In this document: one piece after another, positions 24,874 through 36,658 of the stretch
Position numbering within the stretch: the first letter of the stretch is position 1
How the letters are laid out: each line of letters begins with the position of its first letter
From: Comamonadaceae bacterium
GTDB taxonomy: Bacteria > Pseudomonadota > Gammaproteobacteria > Burkholderiales > Burkholderiaceae_C
Direction: 5' to 3'
Assembly (NCBI GenBank): GCA_947447975.1
Contig: CANFLU010000030.1
Span: 1-37,596, forward strand
Length of the DNA stretch: 37,596 nucleotides
The notes under the pieces: generated by a model
The model's input: only the letters and a program-made list of their open reading frames with translations
What the model was told of the DNA's origin: nothing
The model's database searches: none
Position numbers and translations under genes: made by a program

Positions 24874-25845
24874 TTAGCGTGTGTATTGATCGAACCACTG
24901 GCCCAAAACCTGTGGCAGCGTGCGCAAATGTCCGGGCGCCAGGCCGGCGGCAAAGCCGACGTGGCCGCCATGGTCTGGCTGCCACAGATGTACGTATTGT
25001 CCAACTTCATGCTGGGCAGGCAATGAGTTGGCAGGGATAAACGGGTCATTGCGCGCGTTGATCACCAGCGCCGGCACGCGCACGGTGGCCAGGTGCGGTT
25101 GGGCTGAGGCGCGCCGCCAATAGTCCTCGGTATCCTTAAAGCCATGCAAAGGCGCGGTAAATATATTGTCGAATGCGTACAAGTCTTGCGCTGCCATCAA
25201 GGCCTGCGCGTCAAACAGGCCGGGGTGCTGCTTCAATTTCGCCAAGGCCTTGGGCTTCATGCTGCGCAAAAACATGCGGGTGTATACCTGTCGGTTAAAG
25301 CCCTGCCCTATGGCTCTCCCGCTGGCCGACAAGTCCAACGGCGAACACACGGCAGCGATGGCGCGCACCGTGGCGGCTGCGCTGTGACCGGCCTCCTCGG
25401 CCCAGCGCATGAGTGCATTGCCGCCCAGCGAAATGCCGAGGGCATACATCGGGCCCTGATGCAAGCGGGCAAAGCGCTGCAATATCCAGCCTATTTCTTC
25501 GTAGTCGCCCGAATGGTAGGCGCGAGCTGCCCTATTCAGTTCGCCGCTGCATCCGCGAAAGTGCGCCACGGCAAAGCCTATGCCCTGGCGTCGCGCATAG
25601 TCGGCACAGGCCAAAGCGTAGTGACTGGACGATGAGCCCTCCAAGCCGTGGAACATCACCCACAATGGCGCGCCGTCTGCACACTTGGGCTTGAGCCAAT
25701 CAACATCGATAAAGTCACCGTCCGGCGTATCCCATCGCTCACGAAAAAATGCCGGTCGTACGCCCGCAAAGGACTGCGCCAGTTTGGCCGCGACAATGGT
25801 TTGCAGATTACCGCCGGGCAGCCACTGGGGCGCACGGTAATTCAT
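24874..25845 (-). CDS. yheT: YheT-family alpha/beta hydrolase
   Basis: The 323-residue protein matches the YheT/EMB8 group of alpha/beta hydrolases. It has the family start APQWLPGGNLQTI, the oxyanion region FHGLEGSSSSHY, AHFRGCSGELNR, the nucleophile serine in GISLGGNALMRW, the acid in NARNDPFIP and the histidine in DHGGHVGF. Substrates of the family are poorly defined; esterase activity is expected. It lies downstream of the atp operon but is separated from it by a terminator, and precedes the conserved hypothetical gene by 12 bases. No signal peptide is seen, so it should be cytoplasmic. Confidence 0.9.
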   Translation of the reverse strand: MNYRAPQWLPGGNLQTIVAAKLAQSFAGVRPAFFRERWDTPDGDFIDVDWLKPKCADGAPLWVMFHGLEGSSSSHYALACADYARRQGIGFAVAHFRGCSGELNRAARAYHSGDYEEIGWILQRFARLHQGPMYALGISLGGNALMRWAEEAGHSAAATVRAIAAVCSPLDLSASGRAIGQGFNRQVYTRMFLRSMKPKALAKLKQHPGLFDAQALMAAQDLYAFDNIFTAPLHGFKDTEDYWRRASAQPHLATVRVPALVINARNDPFIPANSLPAQHEVGQYVHLWQPDHGGHVGFAAGLAPGHLRTLPQVLGQWFDQYTR

Positions 25846-25860
25846 ATAGCACCACCATGC

Positions 25861-25882
25861 AAAAACCGCCCGAAGGCGGTTT
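25861..25882 (-). terminator. Rho-independent terminator of the atp operon
   Basis: On the minus strand, AAACCGCC pairs with GGCGGTTT around a stable TTCG tetraloop and is followed by TTTTT. It lies 22 bases after the atpC stop and 15 bases before the yheT start, so it closes the ATP synthase operon. Confidence 0.9.
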
Positions 25883-25903
25883 GCAAAACGGGGTGCCGAA
25901 GCA

Positions 25904-26320
25904 TCAGCGTTTGTTTTGGAAGCGGCGCAAAGCGGCGATTTGCGCTACCAAGGTATGCAACTCGGACTGGGCCACTGCCAAATCCACATCGCTCTTTGCG
26001 TTGCGCAGGGCTTCTTCGGCCAAAGCCTTGGCAGCATTGGCGCGCTCTTCGTCCAGGTCTTTGCCGCGAATCGCGGTATCGGAAAGCACGGTCACGCTAT
26101 CAGGCTGCACTTCGATGATACCGCCCGCAACGAACACAAACTCTTCGCCACCATCAACCAATTCAATGCGCACCGAACCGGGCTTGACGCGGGTGATCAG
26201 CGGCGTATGGCGCGGATAGACACCGAGTTCACCGGCTTCGCCAGGCAGCGCGACAAAGCGCGCCTCTCCGGAGAAGATCAGCTCCTCCGCGCTCACCACA
26301 TCAACGTGGATGGTGTTCAT
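25904..26320 (-). CDS. atpC: ATP synthase F1 epsilon subunit
   Basis: The 138-residue protein has the epsilon beta-sandwich start [19 protein letters not shown], the motif [19 protein letters not shown], and the C-terminal two-helix region rich in Ala/Glu ([21 protein letters not shown]). It couples gamma rotation to the catalytic head and can inhibit ATP hydrolysis. It is the last gene of the operon, three bases after atpD, and is followed by a terminator. Confidence 0.95.
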   Translation of the reverse strand: MNTIHVDVVSAEELIFSGEARFVALPGEAGELGVYPRHTPLITRVKPGSVRIELVDGGEEFVFVAGGIIEVQPDSVTVLSDTAIRGKDLDEERANAAKALAEEALRNAKSDVDLAVAQSELHTLVAQIAALRRFQNKR

Positions 26321-26323
26321 GGC

Positions 26324-28635
<2,312 letters not shown>

Positions 28636-28663
28636 CAGTTACTCCTGTGTGCGTCGGCGGCTA

Positions 28664-30202
28664 TCAAGCAAAAGTCTTCTTGAAAGCTGTAAGGCCTGCG
28701 GTCAGTTCTGCCTCAGCATCCTTGTCCATGGCTTTGTTGGCTTCCAAATTAGCCAGCAAACTGGCGTGCTTGTCTTGGAGGTAAGAGTGCAGCTCGCGCT
28801 CGAACATCAAGACCTGCTTGATCTCGATATCATCCATAAAGCCTTTGTTGACTGCAAACAAAGTGGCAGCCATCAAGCTGATGGTTAAAGGGCTGTATTG
28901 GGCTTGCTTCAACAACTCGGTAACGCGGGCACCGCGGTCAAGCTGCTTGCGGGTGGATTCGTCCAAGTCGGAAGCGAACTGCGCAAAGGCGGCCAACTCA
29001 CGGTACTGCGCCAAGTCGGTACGGATACCGCCGGACAGGCCCTTGACCAGTTTGGTTTGGGCTGCACCACCCACGCGGGACACCGAAATACCAGCGTTGA
29101 TCGCGGGGCGAATACCTGCGTTAAAAAGCGAAGTCTCCAAGAAGATTTGGCCGTCGGTAATCGAAATCACGTTGGTCGGAACGAAAGCAGACACGTCGCC
29201 GGCTTGGGTTTCAATAATCGGCAAAGCCGTCAATGAACCGGTTTTGCCTTTGACCGCGCCCTTGGTGAAGGCTTCTACATAGTCAGCGTTCACACGGGCA
29301 GCACGCTCAAGCAAACGGCTATGGAGATAAAACACGTCGCCAGGGTAGGCTTCACGACCAGGAGGACGACGTAGCAACAAGGACACTTGGCGGTAGGCCA
29401 CAGCCTGCTTGGACAAGTCGTCATACACAATCAGCGCGTCTTCGCCACGGTCGCGGAAGTACTCGCCCATGGTGCAGCCCGAGTAGGCCGACACGTACTG
29501 CATTGCGGCAGACTCAGAAGCCGATGCGGCAACCACAATTGTGTATTCCATGGCGCCGGCTTTTTCCAGGGCGCGCACCACGTTTTTGATGGACGAGGCT
29601 TTTTGTCCGATAGCCACATACACGCAGGTCATGTGCTGACCTTTTTGGTTGATGATGGCGTCAATCGCGACGGCAGTCTTGCCAGTCTGGCGGTCACCAA
29701 TGATCAATTCTCGCTGACCACGGCCAATCGGCACCATCGAGTCAATCGACTTGAGGCCGGTTTGCATAGGCTGGCTCACGGATTCACGCGCGATCACACC
29801 AGGCGCGACTTTCTCAATCACGTCGGTCATTTTGGCGTTGATCGGACCTTTGCCGTCAATCGGTTGACCCAAGGCGTTTACCACGCGGCCAATGAGCTCG
29901 GGGCCCACGGGCACCTCCAGAATACGGCCGGTGCATTTGACAACGTCACCTTCCGAGATCTGCTCGTAGTCACCCAAAATCACTGCGCCAACGGAGTCGC
30001 GCTCAAGATTAAGCGCCAGGCCAAAGGTGTTGTTAGGGAATTCCAGCATCTCGCCCTGCATCACGTCGGATAGACCATGCAAGCGAACAATACCGTCGGT
30101 AACCGAAATCACGGTACCTTCATTACGGACATCGGCGGTTACCGCGAGTCCTTCGATACGGCTCTTGATGAGCTCGGAAATTTCTGCCGGATTGAGTTGC
30201 AT
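28664..30202 (-). CDS. atpA: ATP synthase F1 alpha subunit
   Basis: The 512-residue protein starts [16 protein letters not shown], has the P-loop GDRQTGKT at residues 169-176, the segment [16 protein letters not shown], and the subunit signature [20 protein letters not shown]. It is the regulatory nucleotide-binding partner of beta. It lies 48 bases after atpH on the same strand with an AGAAAG-type ribosome site. Confidence 0.97.
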   Translation of the reverse strand: MQLNPAEISELIKSRIEGLAVTADVRNEGTVISVTDGIVRLHGLSDVMQGEMLEFPNNTFGLALNLERDSVGAVILGDYEQISEGDVVKCTGRILEVPVGPELIGRVVNALGQPIDGKGPINAKMTDVIEKVAPGVIARESVSQPMQTGLKSIDSMVPIGRGQRELIIGDRQTGKTAVAIDAIINQKGQHMTCVYVAIGQKASSIKNVVRALEKAGAMEYTIVVAASASESAAMQYVSAYSGCTMGEYFRDRGEDALIVYDDLSKQAVAYRQVSLLLRRPPGREAYPGDVFYLHSRLLERAARVNADYVEAFTKGAVKGKTGSLTALPIIETQAGDVSAFVPTNVISITDGQIFLETSLFNAGIRPAINAGISVSRVGGAAQTKLVKGLSGGIRTDLAQYRELAAFAQFASDLDESTRKQLDRGARVTELLKQAQYSPLTISLMAATLFAVNKGFMDDIEIKQVLMFERELHSYLQDKHASLLANLEANKAMDKDAEAELTAGLTAFKKTFA

Positions 30203-30250
30203 TACTCTTTCCCTCTTTCTTGTTAAGACTAAATCCCGGACACCAGTTGC

Positions 30251-30781
30251 TTACGCAGCCAGTACCACTTTCATTTGTTCCAAGCGGGCTTTGACAGAGG
30301 TATCCAATACCTCATCACCGACCGCAATGCGTACGCCACCAATCAAGTCTTCTTGAATCTGCACGGTAATGTGCAATTTGCGGCCAAAACGCTTTTCCAA
30401 AGTCTGACGCACGCTATCGAGCGATTGGGCATCTACCGCAAAAGCGCTGTACAAAACCGCATCCGATGCGCCCGACTGCGCATTCATATGTTTGCGGAAC
30501 TGGGCTGCGATTTCAGGCAATGCGCTGAGTCGACCGTTTTCGATAAGCTCATGCATAAAATTATCAGCCAGCGCCGCCACCGGAGGCTGGGTGCTTACCT
30601 TGAGCAAATCCAGCAATTGCGCACTGGTCGCTTTCGGGTTGCTGGCAAAACGTAGCAGCTGCGCATCGGAGGCCAGCGCAGACACCTCATCCAGCCATTG
30701 CGAAGTCGCCTGCAAATGCGCGGCACTCGCCTTAAACAAGGCGTCCGCGTAAGGCCGGGCAATGGTTGCAAGTTCAGCCAT
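30251..30781 (-). CDS. atpH: ATP synthase F1 delta subunit
   Basis: The 176-residue protein shows the delta pattern [19 protein letters not shown] at the N-terminus and [39 protein letters not shown] at its C-terminus (quoted as two adjoining parts of the family signature: [16 protein letters not shown] and [11 protein letters not shown]). It joins the peripheral stalk to the head. It starts eight bases after atpF. Confidence 0.94.
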   Translation of the reverse strand: MAELATIARPYADALFKASAAHLQATSQWLDEVSALASDAQLLRFASNPKATSAQLLDLLKVSTQPPVAALADNFMHELIENGRLSALPEIAAQFRKHMNAQSGASDAVLYSAFAVDAQSLDSVRQTLEKRFGRKLHITVQIQEDLIGGVRIAVGDEVLDTSVKARLEQMKVVLAA

Positions 30782-30789
30782 ACCAGCCT

Positions 30790-31260
30790 CTAGAGTTCGG
30801 TCTTGAGGCGTTCCAACAAGTCGGCATGCACTTGCGGGTTCACTTCTTTGCGAAGAATCTGCTCGGCACCTTTGACTGCCAAAGCGGCTACGTCGTGGCG
30901 CAAGGACTCGCGCACCTTGACGGCTTCTTGCATCGCTTCTTGATGGGCAGCAGCGACAATACGCGCACCCTCTTCGCTTGCGCGCGCTTTGGCTTCGTCG
31001 ATGATGTGCTGCGCACGGCGCGCGGCATCGGCCAAGACCGCAGCAGACTCCGAACGGGTCGCGGCAAGCTTGGTCTCTACTTCGCGGTGGACATTGGAGA
31101 GCTCGATCTTTGCGTGCTCAGCAGCAGCCAAACCATGCGAAATCTTCTCTGCGCGCTCGTCCAGCGCCTTGACCAGCGGGGGCCATATGTATTTCATCGT
31201 GAACCCGACCAGAATCAGGAACACAATCATCTGAATAATCAGCGTACCAGTAATGCTCAC
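30790..31260 (-). CDS. atpF: ATP synthase Fo b subunit (GTG start)
   Basis: The 156-residue protein has one N-terminal membrane helix ([18 protein letters not shown]) followed by a long charged coiled coil to the C-terminus, as expected for the peripheral stalk dimer. I chose the GTG at 31260, which gives the standard 156 residues and puts the membrane helix at the extreme N-terminus, with GGACGAG ahead of it as a ribosome site. The open frame reaches back to 31425 but those 55 residues are proline-rich and lie in the atpE/atpF gap. Confidence 0.93.
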   Translation of the reverse strand: MSITGTLIIQMIVFLILVGFTMKYIWPPLVKALDERAEKISHGLAAAEHAKIELSNVHREVETKLAATRSESAAVLADAARRAQHIIDEAKARASEEGARIVAAAHQEAMQEAVKVRESLRHDVAALAVKGAEQILRKEVNPQVHADLLERLKTEL

Positions 31261-31333
31261 TTCTCGTCCTTTCCCGAATGAATTCGGAGGGCCACGGCCA
31301 CCAAGTGACGCAGGCCGTAACTGAACAGGGGGA

Positions 31334-31606
<273 letters not shown>

Positions 31607-31628
31607 TTAAAAAAAACGAAAAACAAAA

Positions 31629-32486
31629 TCAATGATGGTCATGTGCCTGACCCACGTACACCAGGGTCAGCATCATGAACACAAAAGCTTGCAGTGTGAT
31701 GATCAAAATATGAAAGATCGCCCACACAGTGCCGGCAACGATGTGTCCAATAGACAAAGCAATACCGGTAAATGACATCGATATGGCGCCACCCATGAGC
31801 GCAATCAGCAAAAAGATCAACTCGCCGGCATACATATTGCCGAAAAGTCGCATGCCATGCGAAACCGTCTTGGCGACGAATTCAATCATCTGCATGGCAA
31901 AGTTGAAGGGATACAGAAGAAAGTGATCGCCAAAGGGCGCGGTGAACAACTCATGAATCCAGCCGCCCAAGCCTTTGATCTTCACGCAATAGTAAATAGA
32001 GATGATGAGCACGCTCACCGAAAGACCCATCGCCGCGGACAAGTCAGCAGTGGGCACGACGCGCATATAAGCGTGGTGCGCGTCACCGCCATTGGCTGTG
32101 AACAGCACTTGCCAGAGCATCGGGATCAGATCTACCGGCAGCAAGTCCATGGCATTCATCATGAAAATCCAGATGAACACGGTCAAGGCCAAGGGGGCGA
32201 CAAACTTTCGGCTTTCCGCGTTGTGCACAATGCTTTTGGCTTGGGCGTCAACCATCTCAACCAACAACTCCACTGCCGCCTGCAAACGCCCAGGAACGCC
32301 AGATGTAGCGCGGCGCGCCGCCATCCACATTACCAAGCAGCCAAGGACACCAAGGGAAATCGCCCAGAAAAGCGAATCCATATTGAACACCGTAAAGTCA
32401 ACAATGCCACCCATAGGCTTGTTTTGCAAATGGGTGAGGTGATGGCCGATGTACTCACCGGCGCTCGGTCCATGTTCAGCTGACAT
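31629..32486 (-). CDS. atpB: ATP synthase Fo a subunit
   Basis: The 285-residue protein has several membrane segments. The conserved arginine lies in SHGMRLFGNMYAGELIFLLIA and the last helix is LQAFVFMMLTLVYVGQA. It forms the proton half-channels next to the c-ring. The long N-terminal part (about 40 residues before the first helix) is usual for betaproteobacteria. It starts 13 bases after atpI. Confidence 0.96.
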   Translation of the reverse strand: MSAEHGPSAGEYIGHHLTHLQNKPMGGIVDFTVFNMDSLFWAISLGVLGCLVMWMAARRATSGVPGRLQAAVELLVEMVDAQAKSIVHNAESRKFVAPLALTVFIWIFMMNAMDLLPVDLIPMLWQVLFTANGGDAHHAYMRVVPTADLSAAMGLSVSVLIISIYYCVKIKGLGGWIHELFTAPFGDHFLLYPFNFAMQMIEFVAKTVSHGMRLFGNMYAGELIFLLIALMGGAISMSFTGIALSIGHIVAGTVWAIFHILIITLQAFVFMMLTLVYVGQAHDHH

Positions 32487-32499
32487 ATGTACTTGGATC

Positions 32500-33009
32500 C
32501 TAGACTTGGTTTGACACTGGCGCTTTGGGCTTGTAGGCCAAGGTCAACCAGTGCACTTTCATCGTTAACACCAAGCCCACCAATAAAGCGGGCCAACTCA
32601 AATTCTTTACCACCCAAGGCGCGCCGAGCAGCATCGCTAGCGTCAAACCCACCTTGACCATCTCCCACACTAACAGAGCAGCCACACCGGACAATACGTT
32701 AATCGACGTAGGTTTTCGGCTCATACCGCGCGCCAGCAAGGCATTCGGCAGCACTACCGCAAACGCACCATACGCGACCGACCAGCCCCGTGAACTCACC
32801 AGTCCCGCGATCGCCGCAAAGACCAAGCCGCAAAGCGCTTGAAACGCCACGACTTGCCATGCTGACATACCCGGTTGCAGTTCGCGCAAGGCCTGGGCCT
32901 GCGCTGCATTGAGGGTAACAAAATCCTCTTCAGAATCTTCCTGCCAAGGGTCTTTATAACCCTCTAAAAATTCTGTCGTTTTTTTTGACACCTCGGTAAG
33001 CCCGAACAT
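32500..33009 (-). CDS. atpI: ATP synthase assembly/accessory protein I
   Basis: The 169-residue protein has a hydrophilic acidic N-terminus (KDPWQEDSEEDF) and four membrane helices in the C-terminal part (VVAFQALCGLVFAAIAGLV, AYGAFAVVLPNALLA, VLSGVAALLVWEMVKVGLTLA, PALLVGLVLTMKVHWLTLAY). AtpI helps c-ring assembly in some species. I chose ATG 33009; the open frame extends 20 codons into the promoter region. It is the first gene of the atp operon, as usual. Confidence 0.85.
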   Translation of the reverse strand: MFGLTEVSKKTTEFLEGYKDPWQEDSEEDFVTLNAAQAQALRELQPGMSAWQVVAFQALCGLVFAAIAGLVSSRGWSVAYGAFAVVLPNALLARGMSRKPTSINVLSGVAALLVWEMVKVGLTLAMLLGAPWVVKNLSWPALLVGLVLTMKVHWLTLAYKPKAPVSNQV

Positions 33010-33023
33010 GCATGAGAGCCCAC

Positions 33024-33033
33024 GAGTATATAA
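33024..33033 (-). promoter_or_regulatory. Candidate -10 region of the atp operon
   Basis: Reading the minus strand, TTATATACT lies about 16-24 bases upstream of the atpI ATG and contains two overlapping -10-like hexamers (TTATAT, TATACT). No good -35 is visible. It is in the 95-base gap divergent to ybeD. Confidence 0.3.
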
Positions 33034-33092
33034 CAACTTTACGAAACCTCCTGTTTTGGTGCGGGCCACCCTATGGCGCAGCGGGCTGGCCT

Positions 33093-33098
33093 GATAAT
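33093..33098 (+). promoter_or_regulatory. Candidate -10 box of the ybeD-lipB-lipA operon (GATAAT)
   Basis: GATAAT lies only six bases before the ybeD ATG at 33105, so initiation at the usual distance would fall on or next to the start codon, giving a leaderless transcript. No Shine-Dalgarno box is present between this box and the ATG. Confidence 0.4.
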
Positions 33099-33104
33099 GG
33101 GCGT

Positions 33105-33419
33105 ATGAAAAATAGCCCTGATGTCTCCCAGACGACTCCGGCCACAGCGCTCACGCAAGCGGGCGACTCCTTGATTGATTACCCTTGTGACTTTCCGGTC
33201 AAGGTCATCGGCCAGCGCCACCCCGACTTTGTGGACACCATGATCCGCCTGGCACAAGACTTTGACCCTGAATTCGGTGCGCACAAGGTGGAGTTGCGGC
33301 CTAGTAAGACCGAGAAATACCTAGGTATCACCCTGATCGTGCGCGCCACGAGTCGTGCCCAGCTCGATGGTTTGTATTTGGCGCTGACCGGGCACCCGAT
33401 GGTCAAGCTTGCCTTGTAA
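33105..33419 (+). CDS. ybeD: DUF493/YbeD family protein
   Basis: The 104-residue protein matches the YbeD family: IDYPCDFPVKVIGQRHPDF, then VELRPSKTEKYLGITLIVRATSRAQLDGLYLALTGHPMVKLAL with the ACT-like fold (quoted in parts: RPSKTEKYLGITL and GLYLALTGHPMVK). Its function is not settled but it is regularly next to lipB, as here (12 bases). I chose ATG 33105; the open frame reaches 33012 but those 31 residues cover the divergent promoter. The start has no ribosome box and lies right after a GATAAT. Confidence 0.88.
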   Translation: MKNSPDVSQTTPATALTQAGDSLIDYPCDFPVKVIGQRHPDFVDTMIRLAQDFDPEFGAHKVELRPSKTEKYLGITLIVRATSRAQLDGLYLALTGHPMVKLAL

Positions 33420-33431
33420 ACGCCACCACCC

Positions 33432-34103
33432 ATGAAGATCGTCATGCTGGGCCGGGTCGAATACCGACCCACGCTAGAAGCCATGCAGGCCTTCACCGCG
33501 ATACGCCAAGTGCATACCGCCGATGAGATCTGGGTCTGCGAGCATCCGCCCACTTTTACGGAAGGCATTTCCAGTCGCAGCGAGCACTTGCTGGCCCCCT
33601 CAGAAATACCGATGGTCCGGACGGACCGCGGTGGCCAAATTACCTACCATGGGCCCGGTCAGGTTGTCGCCTACCCTCTGATTGACTTGAGGCGTGCGGG
33701 CTATTTCGTCAAAGAATACGTATTTCGCATTGAAGACGCGCTGATCCGCAGCTTGGGCGTTTGGGGTATCACAGGGCACAGAGTGCGGGGCGCCCCCGGC
33801 ATTTACGTCCGGCCACAGGATCCGGGCGGGCATAGCCGATTGGCACTCACGCCTACGGGTGCGGCACCGGATTTCAGCGGACTGGGCAAGATTGCAGCCC
33901 TGGGTATCAAGGTCAGTCGCCACTGCAGCTACCATGGTGTGGCGCTGAACGTAGGCATGGACCTCACTCCCTTTGATTTGATCAATCCTTGCGGCTACGC
34001 AGGCCTGCAAACCGTTGATCTTTCTACAATCGGGGTCTCCATCGCCTGGGAGGAAGCCGCAGCTGTACTCGCTGCGCGTTTGCAAAGCGCCCTGACCCCC
34101 TGA
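33432..34103 (+). CDS. lipB: Octanoyl-[acyl-carrier-protein]:protein octanoyltransferase
   Basis: The 223-residue enzyme has the substrate pocket motif [19 protein letters not shown] and a catalytic pair Lys153 (GKIAALG) and Cys187 (NPCGYAG), each 18 residues later than E. coli Lys135 and Cys169. It moves octanoyl from ACP to lipoyl domains. An extra ~18-residue segment precedes GKI ([16 protein letters not shown]), common in relatives. It lies between ybeD and lipA with short gaps. Confidence 0.95.
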   Translation: MKIVMLGRVEYRPTLEAMQAFTAIRQVHTADEIWVCEHPPTFTEGISSRSEHLLAPSEIPMVRTDRGGQITYHGPGQVVAYPLIDLRRAGYFVKEYVFRIEDALIRSLGVWGITGHRVRGAPGIYVRPQDPGGHSRLALTPTGAAPDFSGLGKIAALGIKVSRHCSYHGVALNVGMDLTPFDLINPCGYAGLQTVDLSTIGVSIAWEEAAAVLAARLQSALTP

Positions 34104-34111
34104 AAGTCCCC

Positions 34112-35092
34112 ATGCCCCCTACCAGCCAGCCGAGCCCCGCTTACGAACCTTTGGTCAAGCAAAAAGCCGGCGCCAAATTGGCGCGCATACCGATCAAAGT
34201 GCAGTCTGCCGAAGTCTTGAAAAAGCCCGACTGGATCCGGGTGAAGGCCGCCTCGAGCGGTACCCGGTTTTATGAAATCAAGGACATTTTGCGGGCCAAC
34301 CAACTGGTCACGGTCTGCGAAGAGGCGTCCTGCCCCAATATCGGCGAGTGCTTTGGCAAAGGGACTGCCACTTTCATGATCATGGGCGACAAATGCACGC
34401 GGCGTTGTCCGTTTTGCGATGTTGGGCACGGGCGGCCCGATCCTTTAGACGCCAAGGAACCTGACAACCTGGCGCGCACTATCGCGGCCTTGCGGCTCAG
34501 TTATGTGGTGATCACCAGTGTAGACCGCGACGATTTACGCGATGGCGGTGCAGGCCATTTTGTGCAGTGCATTGAGAAAATTCGCGAACTTTCACCCACT
34601 ACCCGCATTGAGGTACTGGTACCTGACTTCCGAGGCCGGGATGATCGTGCCCTGAAAATTTTGCAAACCGCACCGCCCGATGTGATGAACCACAATATTG
34701 AGACGGTGCCACGCTTGTACAAAGAAGCGCGGCCCGGTTCGGACTATCTTTTCTCCCTCAATTTGCTAAAGAAATTCAAAGTGCAATTTCCTGATGTTCC
34801 GACCAAAAGCGGTCTGATGGTGGGCTTAGGAGAAACCGACGAAGAAATTCTGGCCGTCATGCAAGACATGCGGGCCCACGACATTGAAATGCTGACCATA
34901 GGCCAATACCTGGCGCCATCGAGCAGCCATTTGCCGGTACGCCGGTATGTGCATCCTGATACCTTTAAGCAATTTGAAGCCCAAGCCTACGCTATGGGAT
35001 TCAAACACGCGGCGGTTGGTGCCATGGTGCGCTCGAGCTACCACGCCGACCGCCAAGCAGAACACATCGGCACTACCAATAGTAGACCCTAG
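34112..35092 (+). CDS. lipA: Lipoyl synthase (radical SAM)
   Basis: The 326-residue enzyme has both cysteine sets of LipA: Cys69/74/80 ([12 protein letters not shown]) for the auxiliary 4Fe-4S cluster and Cys95/99/102 (CTRRCPFC) for the radical SAM cluster, plus the C-terminal RSSYHAD serine that ligates the auxiliary cluster. It inserts two sulfurs into protein-bound octanoyl groups. It starts eight bases after lipB and ends the operon; no terminator is obvious after it. Confidence 0.97.
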   Translation: MPPTSQPSPAYEPLVKQKAGAKLARIPIKVQSAEVLKKPDWIRVKAASSGTRFYEIKDILRANQLVTVCEEASCPNIGECFGKGTATFMIMGDKCTRRCPFCDVGHGRPDPLDAKEPDNLARTIAALRLSYVVITSVDRDDLRDGGAGHFVQCIEKIRELSPTTRIEVLVPDFRGRDDRALKILQTAPPDVMNHNIETVPRLYKEARPGSDYLFSLNLLKKFKVQFPDVPTKSGLMVGLGETDEEILAVMQDMRAHDIEMLTIGQYLAPSSSHLPVRRYVHPDTFKQFEAQAYAMGFKHAAVGAMVRSSYHADRQAEHIGTTNSRP

Positions 35093-35532
35093 CAATCCGG
35101 GGAAGGCATGCTTGCCAATCGGTCCACACTTCCCATTGGTCTGATGCTGCGACGTAGCCTAAAGCGGCAGCATGACGCTCCAACCAGCAGTGATGCGCGC
35201 GGGCGTTCGGTTTGTAACTAGCTAACTAGCTAAGTCTGCGCAAAACACAAGGTTTGAACGCGTCAGCATGACGGTTCGCTGTACATGGCCATCGCCGTGG
35301 TAGAGGTACACCATTGAGCGGTTCTACCCACTTTCAACAATTACCAAGGCGGTGTAAGCGGCCTACATATTTTTTGGAGTTGGTGGGAATTGTTTGTCTG
35401 GCCTCCAAGGCAGCCACGCGACGTGTATGGGCTGGCAAGGAGTTTGTAGGCGTTTGAAACCTTTATTTTTCAAAAGGGAAGCTTCACTTACAGATATAAT
35501 TTTGGCAATGATATTTATTTTTAGAATTTTTG
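35093..35532. other. 440-bp non-coding stretch with short repeats
   Basis: No convincing gene is present. It holds a 7-bp inverted repeat (ATGCTGC at 35144-35150, GCAGCAT at 35167-35173), an 8-bp tandem duplication TAACTAGC at 35215-35230, the symmetrical element CGTCA-GCA-TGACG at 35261-35273, and a 10-bp direct repeat CAGCATGACG (35168-35177 and 35264-35273). Base composition becomes AT-rich from about 35440 toward the OmpA-protein promoter. It may hold regulatory RNA or decayed mobile DNA; I cannot decide. Confidence 0.6.
35495..35500 (+). promoter_or_regulatory. Promoter -10 box for the OmpA-domain gene (TATAAT)
   Basis: A perfect TATAAT lies 33 bases before the ATG at 35533, within an AT-rich stretch that differs from the surrounding GC-rich sequence. 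No good -35 is seen, which may indicate activator dependence. Confidence 0.5.
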
Positions 35533-36636
35533 ATGCCTAAAAAAGTCGCTTTGTACTCGTGCCGTATTTTTGCATCTTGGTGTTGGGTTTGGCGGCACAT
35601 GATCCTCCAGACTATTTTCGCCACAGGGCTGGTGGGCACTTGCGCCGGCTTGCATGCGCAGACGAACGGGGTGGTCGATACATCTCAGCGCAGCACTAGC
35701 GTTACGCCTATTTCCACATTCGGTAATAGATTTCAAACGGCGCTGGCTGCGCCCGCGCAACAAACACGAATTTTCATTTACCGCCAAGCGATTACCGAAT
35801 ATACGAAGCCGGTCAACATCTACCTTGAAAACCGCTTTCACACGGCATTGTTAGGAGGTGGGTATTCCGAGTTTTGCGCTGCACCGGGTTCCATCGCCAT
35901 TCAAACGGGGTACGACGATGCAAGAAAAATGCATCGCTCCAAAGAATCACCTGGACAATTGTGGAAGCTCCAACCGGGTCAGACGCTTTTCTTACGGGTC
36001 AACGAGGCCGACCCGGTCGACATGAAACTCATCGAGGTGAAACCTGAACCTGCGCAAAAAGAGCTCGCGCGCACTGCCTTACAAACCCATGTGCTTTCAC
36101 GCGCGCCTGCTGCCCAATCCTGCGCCCCCATTCAAACAGCGCTTTCCGCACCCCTTACGGCTGGGCCGGATGCGGAGCTGACCACCCCTGTGAGCTCGAC
36201 AAACTTCGCGCCAGCGCCGCCAATCCAAGGAACGGCGCTCAAGACAGGTCACTCGCGAGCCTATGCACTCCAAAGTGATGCACTTTTTGAGTTTGGCAAA
36301 ACCGAATTGAAAACTGCGGGCTACAACGCCATCGAAATCATGGCACAGAAACTCATCAACGACTTCCAACAAGTAGAGCGTATCAGGGTGGTGGGTCATA
36401 GCGACTCCATCGGCAAACCTACGCACAACCGGGCGCTGTCACTGGCACGGGCAGAAGTGGTGGCCCGCCAGCTCCGTGAGCGCGGAGTCAAAGCGCTAAA
36501 GGGCTTTCAAATTGAAGGGCAAGGCGCAGATTCTCTGCTTAAAACCAATTGTCTTTCGATGCTGACACCCGCCAACAAATTGTGTCATGAACCCAATCGG
36601 CGCGTTGAAATCATTGTTTATGGCGCGAGAAATTGA
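35533..36636 (+). CDS. Exported OmpA-family protein with N-terminal DUF2846-like domain
   Basis: The protein is 367 residues from ATG 35533, or 345 from ATG 35599 (MILQTIFATGLVGTCAGLHAQ), which gives a tidier signal peptide; neither has a strong ribosome site. The mature N-terminal half (TRIFIYRQAITEYTKPVNIYLENRF then FCAAPGSIAIQTG) resembles the DUF2846 lipoprotein-associated fold. A proline/alanine-rich linker follows, then a C-terminal OmpA peptidoglycan-binding domain with ALFEFGKTELK, IRVVGHSDSIG and PNRRVEIIVYG. It probably tethers a surface structure to the cell wall. It ends 22 bases before the adhesin start, so the two look co-expressed. DUF2846 similarity is by recall. Confidence 0.8.
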   Translation: MPKKVALYSCRIFASWCWVWRHMILQTIFATGLVGTCAGLHAQTNGVVDTSQRSTSVTPISTFGNRFQTALAAPAQQTRIFIYRQAITEYTKPVNIYLENRFHTALLGGGYSEFCAAPGSIAIQTGYDDARKMHRSKESPGQLWKLQPGQTLFLRVNEADPVDMKLIEVKPEPAQKELARTALQTHVLSRAPAAQSCAPIQTALSAPLTAGPDAELTTPVSSTNFAPAPPIQGTALKTGHSRAYALQSDALFEFGKTELKTAGYNAIEIMAQKLINDFQQVERIRVVGHSDSIGKPTHNRALSLARAEVVARQLRERGVKALKGFQIEGQGADSLLKTNCLSMLTPANKLCHEPNRRVEIIVYGARN

Positions 36637-36658
36637 ACGCTGTGCACCTTGCCTCCCT

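Noticed and set aside
35108..35221. A 37-codon open frame after lipA with a GGGGAAGG box just before its ATG
   Set aside because: The spacing to the ATG is too short, the product is low in recognisable structure, and it crosses the inverted repeat and the tandem duplication. I keep the region as non-coding.
35144..35273. CRISPR-like repeats in the gap after lipA
   Set aside because: Repeats are only 7-10 bases, irregularly spaced and occur twice at most, which is far from an array.
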